Assembly (NCBI RefSeq): GCF_001598695.1
Contig: NZ_BCZK01000025.1
Location: forward strand, 1 to 39,590
DNA: 39,590 nucleotides
Direction: 5' to 3'
DNA from: Klebsiella oxytoca NBRC 105695
GTDB lineage: Bacteria; Pseudomonadota; Gammaproteobacteria; Enterobacterales; Enterobacteriaceae
The notes below the pieces were generated by a model. The model did not search any database and was not told the DNA's origin. It was given only the letters and a program-made list of their open reading frames with translations. This document shows positions 19,369-35,602 of this stretch, one piece after another; positions within the stretch are counted from its first letter, which is position 1; each line of letters opens with the position of its first letter. The translations under genes were made by a program, and so were the position numbers.

Positions 19369-19380
19369 GAAACCGGTTTC
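19369..19380. promoter_or_regulatory. LacI/GalR-type operator, AscG-like
   Basis: GAAACCGGTTTC is a perfect 12-bp palindrome with central CCGG. It matches the core of the operator recognised by the beta-glucoside repressor AscG (TGAAACCGGTTTCA), with one flank mismatch. It lies 102 bp upstream of the EIIB ATG. Which repressor binds is inference. Confidence 0.55.
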
Positions 19381-19387
19381 ATTATTT

Positions 19388-19403
19388 TGTGATGACTTAC
19401 ACA
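19388..19403. promoter_or_regulatory. candidate CRP site before the PTS genes
   Basis: TGTGATGACTTACACA matches the CRP consensus TGTGA-N6-TCACA in 9 of 10 positions. A possible promoter follows (TTGTCC 19421-19426, then GATAAA near 19442). That would place CRP near -58, a class I arrangement. Confidence 0.5.
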
Positions 19404-19481
19404 CAATCACCGTAAAGCGGTTGTCCCGCCCGCCTGCCCGCGATAAAGATGGTACATCAAGGAACATAAGGGCCAACAATT

Positions 19482-19787
19482 ATGAAGAATATCGTTTTAT
19501 GCTGCGCCGCAGGTATGTCTACCAGCATGCTGGTTCAACGTATGCAGGCTGCTGCGCAACAAAAAGGTGTGGAAGTCTCCATCAAAGCCGTACCGGTTGC
19601 CGAGTTTAAAGATAACCTTGCCGCTGCCGATATTATCCTGCTCGGCCCCCAGGTGAAGTATGAGCAGGCCAAGCTACAGGCTATGGCCGACCCGTTTGGT
19701 AAAAAAGTTGCCGTCATCGATATGATGGATTACGGCATGATGAAAGGCGAAGCCGTGCTTGATAAAGCCCTGAAGCTGATGGAGTAA
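19482..19787 (+). CDS. PTS EIIB subunit, lactose/cellobiose family
   Basis: This is a cytoplasmic phosphocarrier that would receive phosphate from EIIA on cysteine and pass it to a sugar at EIIC. It has 101 residues and is ChbB/CelA-like. The phosphorylation loop CAAGMSTSM has the active Cys8 (Cys7 precedes it). IILLGPQVKYE is the second conserved strand-loop. It is followed after 3 nt by the EIIA gene. No EIIC permease or glycosidase is adjacent. It could work with a permease encoded elsewhere or act as a regulator. The exact sugar is not determinable. Confidence 0.9.
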   Translation: MKNIVLCCAAGMSTSMLVQRMQAAAQQKGVEVSIKAVPVAEFKDNLAAADIILLGPQVKYEQAKLQAMADPFGKKVAVIDMMDYGMMKGEAVLDKALKLME

Positions 19788-19790
19788 GAA

Positions 19791-20108
19791 ATGGAAGATT
19801 TAGAAACGATCATCATGGAGCTACTGGTTAACGCCGGTTCAGCGCGTAGCTCTGCCTTAACCGCTCTGCAGCTGGCGCGTAAAGGCGATTTTGCTGCGGC
19901 CGAACAGGCGATGGCGGAATCTCACGAATTTGTCAAACATGCGCATAAAATCCAGACCCAGCTGATCGGCATGGATGAAGGCAGCGGCAAGCTTCCGGTT
20001 AACCTGATTACCGTTCATTCCCAGGACCACCTGATGAACGCGATGGTCATTCAGGATCTGGCAACCGATATGATTGAGCTCTATCGCCGAATTCCGCTCG
20101 CGCAATAA
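19791..20108 (+). CDS. PTS EIIA subunit, lactose/cellobiose family
   Basis: This is a small trimeric-type EIIA that takes phosphate from HPr. It has 105 residues and is all helical, as in ChbA/LacF. The active His76 lies in ITVHSQDHLMNAM, and the nearby Asp79 corresponds to the conserved metal-binding Asp of the trimer. It is 3 nt downstream of EIIB, so the two are co-translated. A 10-bp hairpin follows its stop and closes the operon without an EIIC gene. Confidence 0.9.
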   Translation: MEDLETIIMELLVNAGSARSSALTALQLARKGDFAAAEQAMAESHEFVKHAHKIQTQLIGMDEGSGKLPVNLITVHSQDHLMNAMVIQDLATDMIELYRRIPLAQ

Positions 20109-20121
20109 CCCCAACTATTTA

Positions 20122-20145
20122 ACAGGCGCCGCTAACGGCGCCTGT
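20122..20145. terminator. shared hairpin between EIIA and dcuB
   Basis: ACAGGCGCCG and CGGCGCCTGT form a 10-bp perfect stem with a 4-nt loop between the convergent stops. The U-tracts are poor on both sides (CCTCTCTT on plus, TAAATAG on minus). It probably terminates both operons. Confidence 0.65.
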
Positions 20146-20151
20146 CCTCTC

Positions 20152-21492
20152 TTACAGAAATCCATACATCGCCGCAAATACCCAACCAAAGACGCAAGAG
20201 ACGCTAACGCCAATGAGCCCTGGCAGAATAAAGCTATGGTTAATCACAAAGCGGCCGATATGCGTTGTACCAGAGCGGTCGAATTGAATCGCCGCCAGAT
20301 CGCTTGGGTAGGTCGGCAGAATGTAATACCCGTAGCAGGCAGGTGCGGAAGCAACGATGTAAGCCGGATCGACGCCAATCGCCAGCGCCACCGGAACAAT
20401 CGCCGCCAGCGCAGCCGCCTGTGAGTTAACAAACTTCGACACCAGCAGCAGTACGATAGCGTAAGCCCACGGGTACTCCTTCACCATCTCCCCGAGCACG
20501 CCTTTAATCTCGGTCATATGCGCGCCAAACATCGTCTCCGCCATCCACGCGATACCGTACACCGCGACAATGGCGATCATCCCGGAACGGAACACCTCAT
20601 TTTTGGAAATCGAAGCGGGATTGGTTTTGGTAATGATGATGATGAGCGCCCCGGAAAGCAGCATAAACATTTGGATCACCAGCACCATCGACAGCGGCTT
20701 GTCATCAAAGGCCGGACGCAGCTCGGAGAAGGCGCCGAGCAGGGCGACAACGGCTATTGAGGCCAGAAAAATCCACATCGCAATCCAGTTACTGGTCGGC
20801 AGCTTCTTATCGAGCAGCGTGGCCGTATCACCATAAACGTAATGGCGGTTTTCCGGCACCGCAATAAAAGCCTGAAAGGCTTCGTCTTTATCGAGGTCTT
20901 TACCGCGAAACCAGCTGAAGATACCAATGGCCAGAATCCCCAGCAGCGTTGACGGAATAGTGATCGCCAGCAGATCGAGAAACTCAAGGTGCTTACCGTT
21001 AAAGGTGAAATTGCCAAGCATCGCCACCAGCGAGACGACTGCCACCGAAACCGGGCTGGCGATAATCCCCATCTGCGCGCCGATCGAACTCGCGGCCATC
21101 GGTCGTTCCGGGCGAATATTATTTTTGATCGCAACATCATAAATAATTGGCAGAATGGTATATACCACGTGCCCGGTTCCGCAAAGAATGGTCAACGTGC
21201 AGGTGACGAATGGCGCCACGATTGAAACGTATTTCGGGTTGCGCCGCAGCAGTTTCTCCGCAATCTGCAGCATAACGTCTAAACCGCCGGAAGCCTGCAG
21301 CGTCGCTGAGGCGGCCACCACCGCAATGATCACCAGCATGACGTCTACAGGGGGTTTTCCCGGCTTAAGATGAAAGACAAACACTAAAATAACCAGACCA
21401 ATGCCGCCTAAAAGGCCGAGCGCAATACCGCCCTTTCTCGCGCCATAGAACAAACAAATTAAGATAATGATAAGTTGAATAGCAAATTCCAT
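20152..21492 (-). CDS. dcuB: Anaerobic C4-dicarboxylate transporter DcuB
   Basis: DcuB is an inner-membrane fumarate/succinate antiporter used in fumarate respiration and a co-sensor of the DcuSR system in E. coli. It has 446 residues, the E. coli length, with near-identical stretches: [57 protein letters not shown]. About ten or more hydrophobic helices span the whole protein. In E. coli dcuB sits beside fumB. Here it stands alone and convergent to the PTS genes, with no fumB, dcuS or dcuR. The ribosome site is GGGGGAAG. The 5' leader has a CGCTAT/ATAGCG hairpin (21505-21523). Confidence 0.95.
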   Translation of the reverse strand: MEFAIQLIIILICLFYGARKGGIALGLLGGIGLVILVFVFHLKPGKPPVDVMLVIIAVVAASATLQASGGLDVMLQIAEKLLRRNPKYVSIVAPFVTCTLTILCGTGHVVYTILPIIYDVAIKNNIRPERPMAASSIGAQMGIIASPVSVAVVSLVAMLGNFTFNGKHLEFLDLLAITIPSTLLGILAIGIFSWFRGKDLDKDEAFQAFIAVPENRHYVYGDTATLLDKKLPTSNWIAMWIFLASIAVVALLGAFSELRPAFDDKPLSMVLVIQMFMLLSGALIIIITKTNPASISKNEVFRSGMIAIVAVYGIAWMAETMFGAHMTEIKGVLGEMVKEYPWAYAIVLLLVSKFVNSQAAALAAIVPVALAIGVDPAYIVASAPACYGYYILPTYPSDLAAIQFDRSGTTHIGRFVINHSFILPGLIGVSVSCVFGWVFAAMYGFL

Positions 21493-21850
21493 GCTTCCCC
21501 CAGACGCTATCTTTTAAATAGCGACAATACTTTTCCGCTTTGTTTTTTATTTACTCATCTTCCCCGCCCCCTTTCGCCAGATACAGCGATCCCCTCAGTT
21601 GCGCAGAACCGAAAAGATGAGGGAAAAGTAATCACATGATTATTTGAGCTTTTTGACTATATAGCGTTTGCGGCGCGTATTTTTTGATACGTGTAGGATT
21701 TTTACCCATTGATTGATGATGAAAATCTGAAACAGAAATAAATAATCTTGAAGGGGGAGTTTATTTGCTAATTAATTGCAGCGATTACATTAATTAAATG
21801 TAATTAAAAAGTATAACGAATAAATAATAGCAGCAACGGACAGGCAATAA
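21493..21850 (-). promoter_or_regulatory. A/T-rich dcuB upstream region
   Basis: This gene-free stretch reads from dcuB to the rpoC terminator. Seen in it are a perfect palindrome TAATCA-CA-TGATTA (21629-21642), two NarL-heptamer-like sequences TACTCAT (21552-21558) and TACCCAT (21703-21709), an FNR half-site TTGAT (about 21710), and an A/T-rich palindrome ATTACATT-N5-AATGTAAT (21784-21804). In E. coli dcuB is controlled by DcuR, FNR, CRP and NarL, which fits only loosely. No full FNR site was found. Confidence 0.35.
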
Positions 21851-21881
21851 AAAAGCCAGTCAGATCATCTGACTGGCTTTT
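21851..21881 (-). terminator. rpoBC operon terminator
   Basis: A 14-bp perfect stem (21851-21864 with 21868-21881) with a 3-nt loop is bordered by A- and T-runs, so it can work in both directions. It lies 21 bp beyond the rpoC stop. Confidence 0.9.
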
Positions 21882-21902
21882 AAGCGCTTAGCGAATCAAC
21901 GA

Positions 21903-26126
<4,224 letters not shown>

Positions 26127-26202
26127 GGATTTGCTCCCGTCGGAGTTAGCACAATCTGGCGCCGGGTCTTACCCCGGCACCAGTGACCTGTTTGAGCGAG
26201 AG

Positions 26203-29200
26203 TTACTCGTCTTCCAGTTCGATGTTGATGCCCAGCGAGCGAATCTCTTTCAACAGCACGTTGAAGGATTCCGGCATGCCCGGTTCCATCTGATGGTTGC
26301 CATCCACGATGTTCTTATACATCTTAGTACGGCCGTTCACGTCATCAGACTTAACGGTGAGCATTTCCTGCAGGGTGTATGCTGCGCCATATGCTTCCAG
26401 CGCCCACACTTCCATCTCCCCGAAGCGCTGACCACCGAACTGTGCCTTACCACCCAGCGGCTGCTGAGTAACCAGGCTGTAAGAACCGGTAGAACGCGCA
26501 TGCATCTTGTCATCAACCAGGTGGTTCAGTTTCAGCATGTACATGTAGCCAACGGTAACCTGGCGCTCGAATTGCTCACCGGTACGACCGTCGAACAGGG
26601 TGATCTGGCCGGAAGTCGGCAGGCCACCAAGCTGTAACAGTTCCTTGATTTCAGACTCTTTCGCACCGTCGAAGACCGGCGTTGCGATCGGCATACCTTT
26701 TTTCAGGTTTTCAGCGAGACGCATAACTTCTTCGTCAGTGAAGGTATTCAGATCAACCTTCTGACGAACGTCGGTACCCAGATCGTAGGCACGCTGGATG
26801 AACTCGCGCAGTTTGGCGACTTCCTGCTGCTGTTTCAGCATGGCGTTGATTTTCTCGCCAATACCTTTCGCAGCCATACCCAGGTGAGTTTCCAGGATCT
26901 GACCGATGTTCATACGAGACGGTACGCCCAGCGGGTTCAGTACGATGTCGACCGGCGTGCCGTTTTCATCGTAAGGCATATCTTCGATCGGGTTGATCTT
27001 AGAGATAACACCCTTGTTACCGTGACGACCTGCCATTTTGTCACCAGGCTGAATCTGACGTTTAACGGCCAGATACACTTTAACGATCTTCAGCACGCCC
27101 GGTGCCAGATCGTCACCCTGAGTGATTTTACGGCGTTTCGCTTCGAGTTTTTTCTCGAACTCGTGTTTCAGTTCGTCGTACTGCTCAGCCAGCTGCTCCA
27201 GCTGGTTTTGTTTCTCTTCGTCGGTCAGGCCGAGTTCCAGCCAGCGATCGCGCGGCAGCTTGTCGAGCTTCTCAGCTTCGATACCGCCGGAGACCAGCAC
27301 CGCATAGATACGACCAAACAGGCCAGCTTCGAGGATCTGCAGTTCTTCAGACAGATCTTTCTTCGCCTGTTTGAGCTGCATCTCTTCGATTTCCAGCGCG
27401 CGTTTGTCTTTTTCTACGCCGTCGCGGGTAAAGACCTGAACGTCGATAATGGTACCGGAGACACCGTTTGGCACGCGCAGAGAAGAGTCTTTAACGTCAG
27501 ACGCTTTCTCACCGAAGATCGCACGCAGCAGCTTCTCTTCTGGCGTCAGCTGGGTTTCACCTTTCGGGGTTACTTTACCAACCAGAATATCGCCACCGGT
27601 CACTTCCGCACCGATATAAACGATACCGGACTCATCCAGTTTAGAGAGTGCAGCTTCACCCACGTTCGGGATATCAGCGGTGATCTCTTCCGGCCCCAGC
27701 TTGGTGTCGCGGGACACGCACGCCAGTTCCTGAATGTGGATGGTGGTAAAACGGTCTTCCTGAACAACACGCTCGGATACGAGGATGGAGTCTTCGAAGT
27801 TGTAACCGTTCCACGGCATGAACGCGACGCGCATGTTCTGACCGAGCGCCAGTTCACCGAGGTCGGTGGACGGACCGTCAGCCAGCACGTCACCGCGCTC
27901 AATCGGCTCGCCCAGAGAGACACACGGCATCTGGTTGATGCAGGTGTTCTGGTTAGAGCGGGTGTACTTGGTCAGGTTATAGATGTCGATACCTGCTTCG
28001 CCCGGGTACATCTCGTCTTCGTTAACTTTGATAACGATACGGGACGCATCCACGTACTGAACCAGGCCGCCACGTTTAGCCACCGCAGTTACACCGGAGT
28101 CAACGGCAACAGCACGTTCCATACCGGTACCAACCAGCGGCTTATCAGCGCGCAGAGTCGGAACGGCCTGACGTTGCATGTTCGCACCCATCAATGCACG
28201 GTTGGCGTCATCGTGTTCCAGGAACGGGATCAGGGACGCACCGACGGAAACCACCTGCTGGGTGGATACGTCCATGTAGTCAACCTGGTCGCGGCTGAAC
28301 AAGCTGGATTCGCCTTTACTACGGCAGGTAACCAGATCTTCTACAAAGTGGCCTTCGTCATCCAGGTTGGAGTTCGCCTGAGCAATAACGTAGTTACCTT
28401 CTTCGATAGCAGACAGGTAATGAATTTCGTCGGTCACAACGCCGTCGGTGACTTTACGATACGGAGTCTCAAGGAAGCCGTATTCGTTCGTCTGTGCGTA
28501 CACGGACAGGGAGTTGATCAGACCGATGTTCGGACCTTCAGGCGTTTCGATTGGACATACGCGACCGTAGTGAGTCGGGTGTACGTCTCGAACTTCAAAG
28601 CCTGCGCGTTCGCGAGTCAGGCCGCCCGGGCCGAGTGCAGAGATACGACGTTTGTGCGTAATCTCAGACAGCGGGTTGTTCTGGTCCATAAACTGAGACA
28701 GCTGGCTGGAGCCAAAGAACTCTTTCACTGCTGCAGAAATCGGCTTGGCGTTGATCATATCCTGAGGCATCAGGGTATCCAGATCGCCCAGAGACAGACG
28801 CTCTTTCACCGCACGCTCTACGCGAACCAGGCCAACGCGGAACTGGTTTTCCGCCATTTCGCCAACGGAACGGATACGACGGTTGCCAAGGTGGTCGATA
28901 TCATCGACTTCGCCTTTACCGTTACGGATATCGATGAGCTTCTTCATCACTTCAATGATGTCTTCTTTGCTCAGGATACCGGAACCTTCGATTTCGTCGC
29001 GCAGCAGAGAACGGTTGAACTTCATACGACCAACCGCGGACAGATCGTAGCGGTCTTCGGAGAAGAACAGGTTCTCGAACAGGCTTTCAGCAGCTTCACG
29101 AGTCGGCGGCTCACCAGGGCGCATCATGCGGTAGATTTCTACCAGTGCGCTCAGACGATCGTTGGTCGGGTCAACGCGTACAGTCTCAGAGATGTACGGA

Positions 29201-30231
29201 CCGTGATCCAGATCGTTGGTGAACAGCGTTTCGATACGCTTATGGCCAGACTGGCTCAGCTTGGCCAGCAGATCCAGGCTCAGCTCCATGTTCGCCGGGC
29301 AGATCAGCTCGCCAGTAGATTCGTCAACATAGTCTTTAGAGGCAACTTTGCCAGCGATGTACTCAACCGGAACTTCGATATGTTTGATATCGTCTTTTTC
29401 CAGCTGGCGAATGTGACGCGCAGTGATGCGGCGTCCTTTCTCAACGTACACTTTACCGTTCGCTTCGATATCGAAGGAGGCGGTTTCGCCGCGCAGACGC
29501 TCCGGTACCAGTTCCATCTGCAGCTTGTTGTCGCGAATTTCAAAGACCACTTTTTCGAAGAACAGGTCAAGGATCTGCTCAGTGGTGTAATTCAGCGCGC
29601 GCAGGATGATGGTAGCCGGCAGCTTACGACGACGGTCGATACGGACAAACAGGTTGTCTTTCGGGTCGAATTCGAAGTCCAGCCAGGAGCCACGGTAAGG
29701 GATGATACGTGCGTTATACAGAACCTTACCGGAAGAGTGAGTCTTACCTTTGTCACTGTCAAAGAAGACGCCCGGGCTACGGTGCAGCTGAGAAACGATA
29801 ACGCGCTCGGTACCGTTGATAACAAAGGTACCGTTGTCGGTCATGAGCGGAATTTCGCCCATGTAGACTTCTTGTTCTTTAATGTCTTTAACGGTGCCTT
29901 CCGGCGCTTCGCGCTCGTAGATCACCAGACGCAGTTTAACGCGCAGCGGTGCCGAGTAGGTCACGCCACGGATCTGACACTCTTTAACGTCAAAAACCGG
30001 TTCGCCCAGACGGTAGCTGACATACTGCAGCTCAGAATTACCGCTGTAGCTCTTAATCGGGAATACGGAACGGAAAGCTGCTTCCAGACCATACTGCCCT
30101 TCAGGATCTTGCTCGATGAACTTCTGAAACGAGTCAAGCTGGATAGAAAGGAGATAAGGTATGTCCAGAACCTGCGGACGTTTACCAAAATCCTTACGAA
30201 TACGTTTTTTCTCGGTATAGGAGTAAACCAT
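26203..30231 (-). CDS. rpoB: RNA polymerase beta subunit
   Basis: Beta is the second large catalytic subunit. The ATG at 30231 (MVYSYTEKK) gives the standard 1342 residues and follows an AGGAACCCT leader. An in-frame upstream ATG at 30264 would add 11 residues and is not the family start. The rifampicin region [20 protein letters not shown], followed by RRISALGPG, is wild type at Asp516, His526 and Ser531 (E. coli numbering), so rifampicin susceptibility is predicted. Expression is set by the rplL-rpoB attenuator at 30487-30517. Confidence 0.98.
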   Translation of the reverse strand: MVYSYTEKKRIRKDFGKRPQVLDIPYLLSIQLDSFQKFIEQDPEGQYGLEAAFRSVFPIKSYSGNSELQYVSYRLGEPVFDVKECQIRGVTYSAPLRVKLRLVIYEREAPEGTVKDIKEQEVYMGEIPLMTDNGTFVINGTERVIVSQLHRSPGVFFDSDKGKTHSSGKVLYNARIIPYRGSWLDFEFDPKDNLFVRIDRRRKLPATIILRALNYTTEQILDLFFEKVVFEIRDNKLQMELVPERLRGETASFDIEANGKVYVEKGRRITARHIRQLEKDDIKHIEVPVEYIAGKVASKDYVDESTGELICPANMELSLDLLAKLSQSGHKRIETLFTNDLDHGPYISETVRVDPTNDRLSALVEIYRMMRPGEPPTREAAESLFENLFFSEDRYDLSAVGRMKFNRSLLRDEIEGSGILSKEDIIEVMKKLIDIRNGKGEVDDIDHLGNRRIRSVGEMAENQFRVGLVRVERAVKERLSLGDLDTLMPQDMINAKPISAAVKEFFGSSQLSQFMDQNNPLSEITHKRRISALGPGGLTRERAGFEVRDVHPTHYGRVCPIETPEGPNIGLINSLSVYAQTNEYGFLETPYRKVTDGVVTDEIHYLSAIEEGNYVIAQANSNLDDEGHFVEDLVTCRSKGESSLFSRDQVDYMDVSTQQVVSVGASLIPFLEHDDANRALMGANMQRQAVPTLRADKPLVGTGMERAVAVDSGVTAVAKRGGLVQYVDASRIVIKVNEDEMYPGEAGIDIYNLTKYTRSNQNTCINQMPCVSLGEPIERGDVLADGPSTDLGELALGQNMRVAFMPWNGYNFEDSILVSERVVQEDRFTTIHIQELACVSRDTKLGPEEITADIPNVGEAALSKLDESGIVYIGAEVTGGDILVGKVTPKGETQLTPEEKLLRAIFGEKASDVKDSSLRVPNGVSGTIIDVQVFTRDGVEKDKRALEIEEMQLKQAKKDLSEELQILEAGLFGRIYAVLVSGGIEAEKLDKLPRDRWLELGLTDEEKQNQLEQLAEQYDELKHEFEKKLEAKRRKITQGDDLAPGVLKIVKVYLAVKRQIQPGDKMAGRHGNKGVISKINPIEDMPYDENGTPVDIVLNPLGVPSRMNIGQILETHLGMAAKGIGEKINAMLKQQQEVAKLREFIQRAYDLGTDVRQKVDLNTFTDEEVMRLAENLKKGMPIATPVFDGAKESEIKELLQLGGLPTSGQITLFDGRTGEQFERQVTVGYMYMLKLNHLVDDKMHARSTGSYSLVTQQPLGGKAQFGGQRFGEMEVWALEAYGAAYTLQEMLTVKSDDVNGRTKMYKNIVDGNHQMEPGMPESFNVLLKEIRSLGINIELEDE

Positions 30232-30442
30232 AGGGTTCCTCAGCTCGCTGACAAGTCGACCCATCTGCCCACATAAGGCAGTTTTTTATGCAACACTATT
30301 TTGTTGACCGGAAAATGGAACACTTTCCGCAATACCTGTTTCTATCACGCTTAAACCATTTCATTGCGATTTACACAGCTCAGGGACCCTAACCTGTCGC
30401 AGTATATTAAGTCGTCTATAGAAACAAGCATTGTCAGGACAA

Positions 30443-30473
30443 CCAGTAGTCAAACAGTGTGAAATGCTACTGG
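30443..30473 (-). other. candidate RNase III processing hairpin between rplL and rpoB
   Basis: CCAGTAG (30443-30449) and CTACTGG (30467-30473) pair around a partly paired interior. They sit just after the attenuator, where E. coli mRNA is cut by RNase III. The remainder of the 325-bp gap down to rpoB shows only leader sequence. Confidence 0.5.
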
Positions 30474-30486
30474 CGCCTTACAGCGC

Positions 30487-30517
30487 AAAAAGGCTGGTGA
30501 CCAAAAAGTCACCAGCC
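30487..30517 (-). terminator. rplL-rpoB attenuator
   Basis: On the minus strand GGCTGGTGAC-TTTTTG-GTCACCAGCC is a 10-bp stem followed by five U residues (30487-30491). This is the partial terminator known in E. coli to reduce rpoBC transcription relative to ribosomal protein genes. Confidence 0.9.
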
Positions 30518-30519
30518 AT

Positions 30520-30539
30520 CAGCCTGATTTCTCAGGCTG
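30520..30539 (-). repeat. extra 8-bp hairpin before the attenuator
   Basis: CAGCCTGA / TCAGGCTG with a 4-nt loop stands between the rplL stop and the attenuator, two bases from it. Its right part (AGCCTGATGGCTGG) could compete with the attenuator stem. Confidence 0.55.
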
Positions 30540-30556
30540 CAACCGGAAAGGTTGGC

Positions 30557-30925
<369 letters not shown>

Positions 30926-30991
30926 TTAAATTGTTCCTGAATATCAGAATAAGTTTATACGTAAGCAGATGCTTTATGAAGATAACTGCGA

Positions 30992-31489
30992 TTAAGCAGC
31001 TTCTTTCGCATCGCGTACAGCAGCCAGAGTGCGAACCAGTTTGCCAGCCGAAGCTTCTTTCATGGTTGCCATCAGGCGTGCAATTGCTTCTTCGTAGGTC
31101 GGCAGAGTTGCCAGGCGGTCGATTTGCGACGCCGGGATCAGCTCACCTTCAAAGGCTGCGGCTTTGACCTCAAATTTTGCATTCGCTTTCGCGAAATCTT
31201 TGAACAGACGAGCAGCTGCGCCCGGGTGTTCCATAGAGTATGCAATCAGGGTCGGACCAACAAACGTGTCTTTCAGGCACTCGAAAGGAGTACCTTCAAC
31301 GACGCGGCGCAGCAGGGTGTTACGAACAACACGCATGTATACGCCAGCTTCACGACCTGCTTTACGCAGTTCAGTCATTTTGTCTACAGTAACGCCACGG
31401 GAATCCGCAACTACTGCAGACAGCGCGCCTTTGGCTACTTCGCTGACTTCAGCAACAATCGCTTGTTTGTCTTGAAGATTTAAAGCCAT
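30992..31489 (-). CDS. rplJ: 50S ribosomal protein L10
   Basis: L10 anchors L7/L12 dimers on 23S rRNA and, as L10-(L12)4, represses its own mRNA. The ATG at 31489 ([12 protein letters not shown]) gives the standard 165 residues. An in-frame upstream start at 31522 adds 11 non-conserved residues and was rejected. The long leader upstream carries the known autoregulatory structure. Confidence 0.97.
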   Translation of the reverse strand: MALNLQDKQAIVAEVSEVAKGALSAVVADSRGVTVDKMTELRKAGREAGVYMRVVRNTLLRRVVEGTPFECLKDTFVGPTLIAYSMEHPGAAARLFKDFAKANAKFEVKAAAFEGELIPASQIDRLATLPTYEEAIARLMATMKEASAGKLVRTLAAVRDAKEAA

Positions 31490-31804
31490 TAGCTTTGCTC
31501 CTGGATGTTTGCCAGAGCTCATGCTCCGGAACTCACTTCACTCAACTCAAAGAGAAGAGCGTCTTAATACGGTGAGCAGAAACAAGCCAGAGTATCCAAA
31601 AATAATCTTAGCGTTCTGTCACCGTCTACGCAGGGGATTAAGTTTCTTGCGAAACACCTGCGGTCTTCGACGGAGGCCTGGATAGGCCAGGCTCCAACGA
31701 ACAAATCTTGTCTAGCCGTCGCTATTCACGCAGTGGCGGCGTTGACTGCCTTGCCACAGCCTGAATATCTCGGCTATACGTCTGCTATAAGCAGAATACG
31801 TGGG
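31490..31804 (-). promoter_or_regulatory. L10 leader (autoregulatory rplJ 5' region)
   Basis: About 315 nt of untranslated leader lie between the promoter at 31811-31839 and rplJ. In E. coli this segment binds L10-(L12)4 and blocks rplJL translation. The sequence has stem-forming blocks such as GGCCTGGATAGGCC near 31675-31688. The K-turn itself was not modelled. Confidence 0.7.
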
Positions 31805-31810
31805 GGTAAG

Positions 31811-31839
31811 ATTGTAGACAAATTCACCGCCCACGTAAA
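31811..31839 (-). promoter_or_regulatory. rplJ promoter (PL10)
   Basis: On the minus strand TTTACG (31834-31839) and TACAAT (31811-31816) are 17 bp apart and overlap the end of the rplA region, the position of the E. coli L10 promoter. Start is expected near 31804. Confidence 0.75.
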
Positions 31840-31846
31840 GCTAATC

Positions 31847-32983
<1,137 letters not shown>

Positions 32984-33005
32984 TTAAATTTCCTCGTTTG
33001 GGTGT

Positions 33006-33025
33006 AGCGCCTTACAAAAGGCTCC
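33006..33025 (-). promoter_or_regulatory. L1-binding site in the rplK leader
   Basis: On the minus strand GCCTT-TTGT-AAGGC, within GAGCCTTTTGTAAGGCGCT, mimics the L1 site of 23S rRNA. It lies just upstream of the rplK ribosome site, as in E. coli. Repressor L1 binding there controls both rplK and rplA. Confidence 0.65.
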
Positions 33026-33065
33026 CCGTGATAAATATCGCTTTACGGGCATCAGGCCCATAAAA

Positions 33066-33101
33066 ACAAAAGGCGCGAAATTGTATGCCAATTTCGCGCC
33101 T
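33066..33101 (-). terminator. secE-nusG terminator
   Basis: A 12-bp perfect stem (AGGCGCGAAATT at 33071-33082 with its complement at 33090-33101, 7-nt loop) is followed on the minus strand by TTTTGTTTTT. It lies 37 bp after the nusG stop. Confidence 0.85.
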
Positions 33102-33108
33102 CATGCAA
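33080..33108 (-). promoter_or_regulatory. rplK promoter (PL11), embedded in the nusG terminator
   Basis: Minus-strand TTGCAT (33103-33108) and TACAAT (33080-33085) are exactly 17 bp apart. The spacer and -10 fall inside the terminator palindrome at 33071-33101. Confidence 0.75.
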
Positions 33109-33138
33109 CGATTAAAGCGTTGCTTTTTTGATCGGCGG

Positions 33139-33684
33139 TTAAGCCTTTTCTACCTGGGCAAAGTCCAGCTCGACCGGCGTCGCACGACCGAAGATAGAAA
33201 CGGACACTTTCAGACGAGACTTTTCGTAGTCCACTTCTTCAACCACGCCGTTAAAGTCGGCAAATGGGCCGTCGCTAACGCGTACCATTTCACCCGGCTC
33301 AAACAGCGTTTTCGGCCGCGGCTTATCGCCAACCTGCTGCAGACGGTTCATGATCGCATCGACTTCTTTGTCACTGATAGGCGCCGGACGGTCAGAAGTG
33401 CCGCCGATAAAGCCCATCACACGCGGTACGCTGCGCACCAGGTGCCAGCTCGCGTCGTTCATCACCATCTGGACCAGCACGTAGCCCGGGAAGAATTTAC
33501 GTTCGCTTTTACGACGTTGGCCGCCGCGGATTTCGACCACTTCTTCGGTCGGCACCATGACTTCGCCAAACAGCTCTTCCATATTGTGTAATTTGATATG
33601 TTCACGCAACGAGGTAGCTACGCGACCTTCAAAACCAGAAAACGCCTGAACGACGTACCAGCGTTTTTTAGGAGCTTCAGACAT
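33139..33684 (-). CDS. nusG: Transcription elongation/antitermination factor NusG
   Basis: NusG binds the RNA polymerase clamp through its N-terminal domain. Its C-terminal KOW domain links the polymerase to Rho or to ribosomal protein S10. It has 181 residues: opening [19 protein letters not shown] domain from about [21 protein letters not shown] to the end. It starts one base after the secE stop. Confidence 0.98.
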   Translation of the reverse strand: MSEAPKKRWYVVQAFSGFEGRVATSLREHIKLHNMEELFGEVMVPTEEVVEIRGGQRRKSERKFFPGYVLVQMVMNDASWHLVRSVPRVMGFIGGTSDRPAPISDKEVDAIMNRLQQVGDKPRPKTLFEPGEMVRVSDGPFADFNGVVEEVDYEKSRLKVSVSIFGRATPVELDFAQVEKA

Positions 33685-33685
33685 C

Positions 33686-34069
33686 TCAGAACCTCAGGCC
33701 AGTGATAAAGGATACCAGGCGAACCAGAATACCATCCAGTCCCCACAGGATCAGTGACATTACGGCGGTCACCGCGGCAACAATCAACGTGGTATGCAGC
33801 GTTTCCTGGCGAGTCGGCCAGATCACCTTACGGACTTCGGTTCTCGCTTCACGAGCGAAAGCGACTGTCGCCTTACCTTTTGTCGTTAACAGCGCGACAC
33901 CGCCTGCTGCAGCGATCAGAATCACTACGGCCAGCGCACGTACTGCCAGCATAATGTCACGATAAAGGAAGTTGCCGACGATGGCCACAACCAGCAGCAC
34001 GACAACGATTGTCCACTTCATCGCTTCGAGGCCGCGCCCGCTCCCTTGAGCTTCGGTATTCGCACTCAT
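33686..34069 (-). CDS. secE: Protein translocase subunit SecE
   Basis: SecE is the essential small subunit of the SecYEG channel. The ATG at 34069 (MSANTEAQ) gives the enterobacterial 127 residues. An upstream in-frame start at 34084 adds MTGWF and is not the family start. Three membrane helices lie at about 19-36, 44-62 and 94-112. The conserved amphipathic/hinge segment is [19 protein letters not shown]. Confidence 0.97.
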   Translation of the reverse strand: MSANTEAQGSGRGLEAMKWTIVVVLLVVAIVGNFLYRDIMLAVRALAVVILIAAAGGVALLTTKGKATVAFAREARTEVRKVIWPTRQETLHTTLIVAAVTAVMSLILWGLDGILVRLVSFITGLRF

Positions 34070-34240
34070 AAACCAACCTGTCACAAGAATTCAGACAAAT
34101 AACTTCACCCCGCATGAAATGCGAGGCGACCAAACCGAAATGCTCTGCTGCGTTTCGGACTTAACGCCCTCTTCAGAGCCTGTCTCAGCAATGATTATGA
34201 CCCAAAAAATCACTGATGAGCCAGGTTCTGGTGTGAAAGC

Positions 34241-34271
34241 GTGCAAAAAGGGCATCAAATGATGCCCTTTT
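34241..34271 (-). terminator. tufB terminator
   Basis: GGGCATC / GATGCCC (34250-34256, 34261-34267) with A/T extension forms an 11-bp stem and a 4-nt loop. A U-run follows on the minus strand. It is about 30 bp beyond the tufB stop. The remaining about 170 bp to secE should contain the secE promoter, which was not resolved. Confidence 0.9.
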
Positions 34272-34301
34272 ATTGCGCATTGCGTCAAATGTTATCAGCA
34301 A

Positions 34302-35522
<1,221 letters not shown>

Positions 35523-35602
35523 TCACCACATCAACCGGGCAACATGCCCGACTTGTTGAATGCAATAAACTAGAGAGAAACAGGGGAGGAGAGATAAAGA
35601 AG

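Noticed and set aside
21703..21725. Full FNR site upstream of dcuB
   Set aside because: Only one TTGAT half is good. The opposite half (GATGA) does not fit ATCAA.
30232..30264. Upstream start for rpoB
   Set aside because: It adds 11 residues not found in the family. The ATG at 30231 has the ribosome site and gives the standard 1342 residues.
26884..30276. 1130-codon open frame antisense to rpoB (and similar long frames opposite purH, rpoC and tufB)
   Set aside because: They lie exactly opposite conserved, highly expressed genes whose biased codon use suppresses stops in that frame. They resemble no family I recognise and no start signals were seen.
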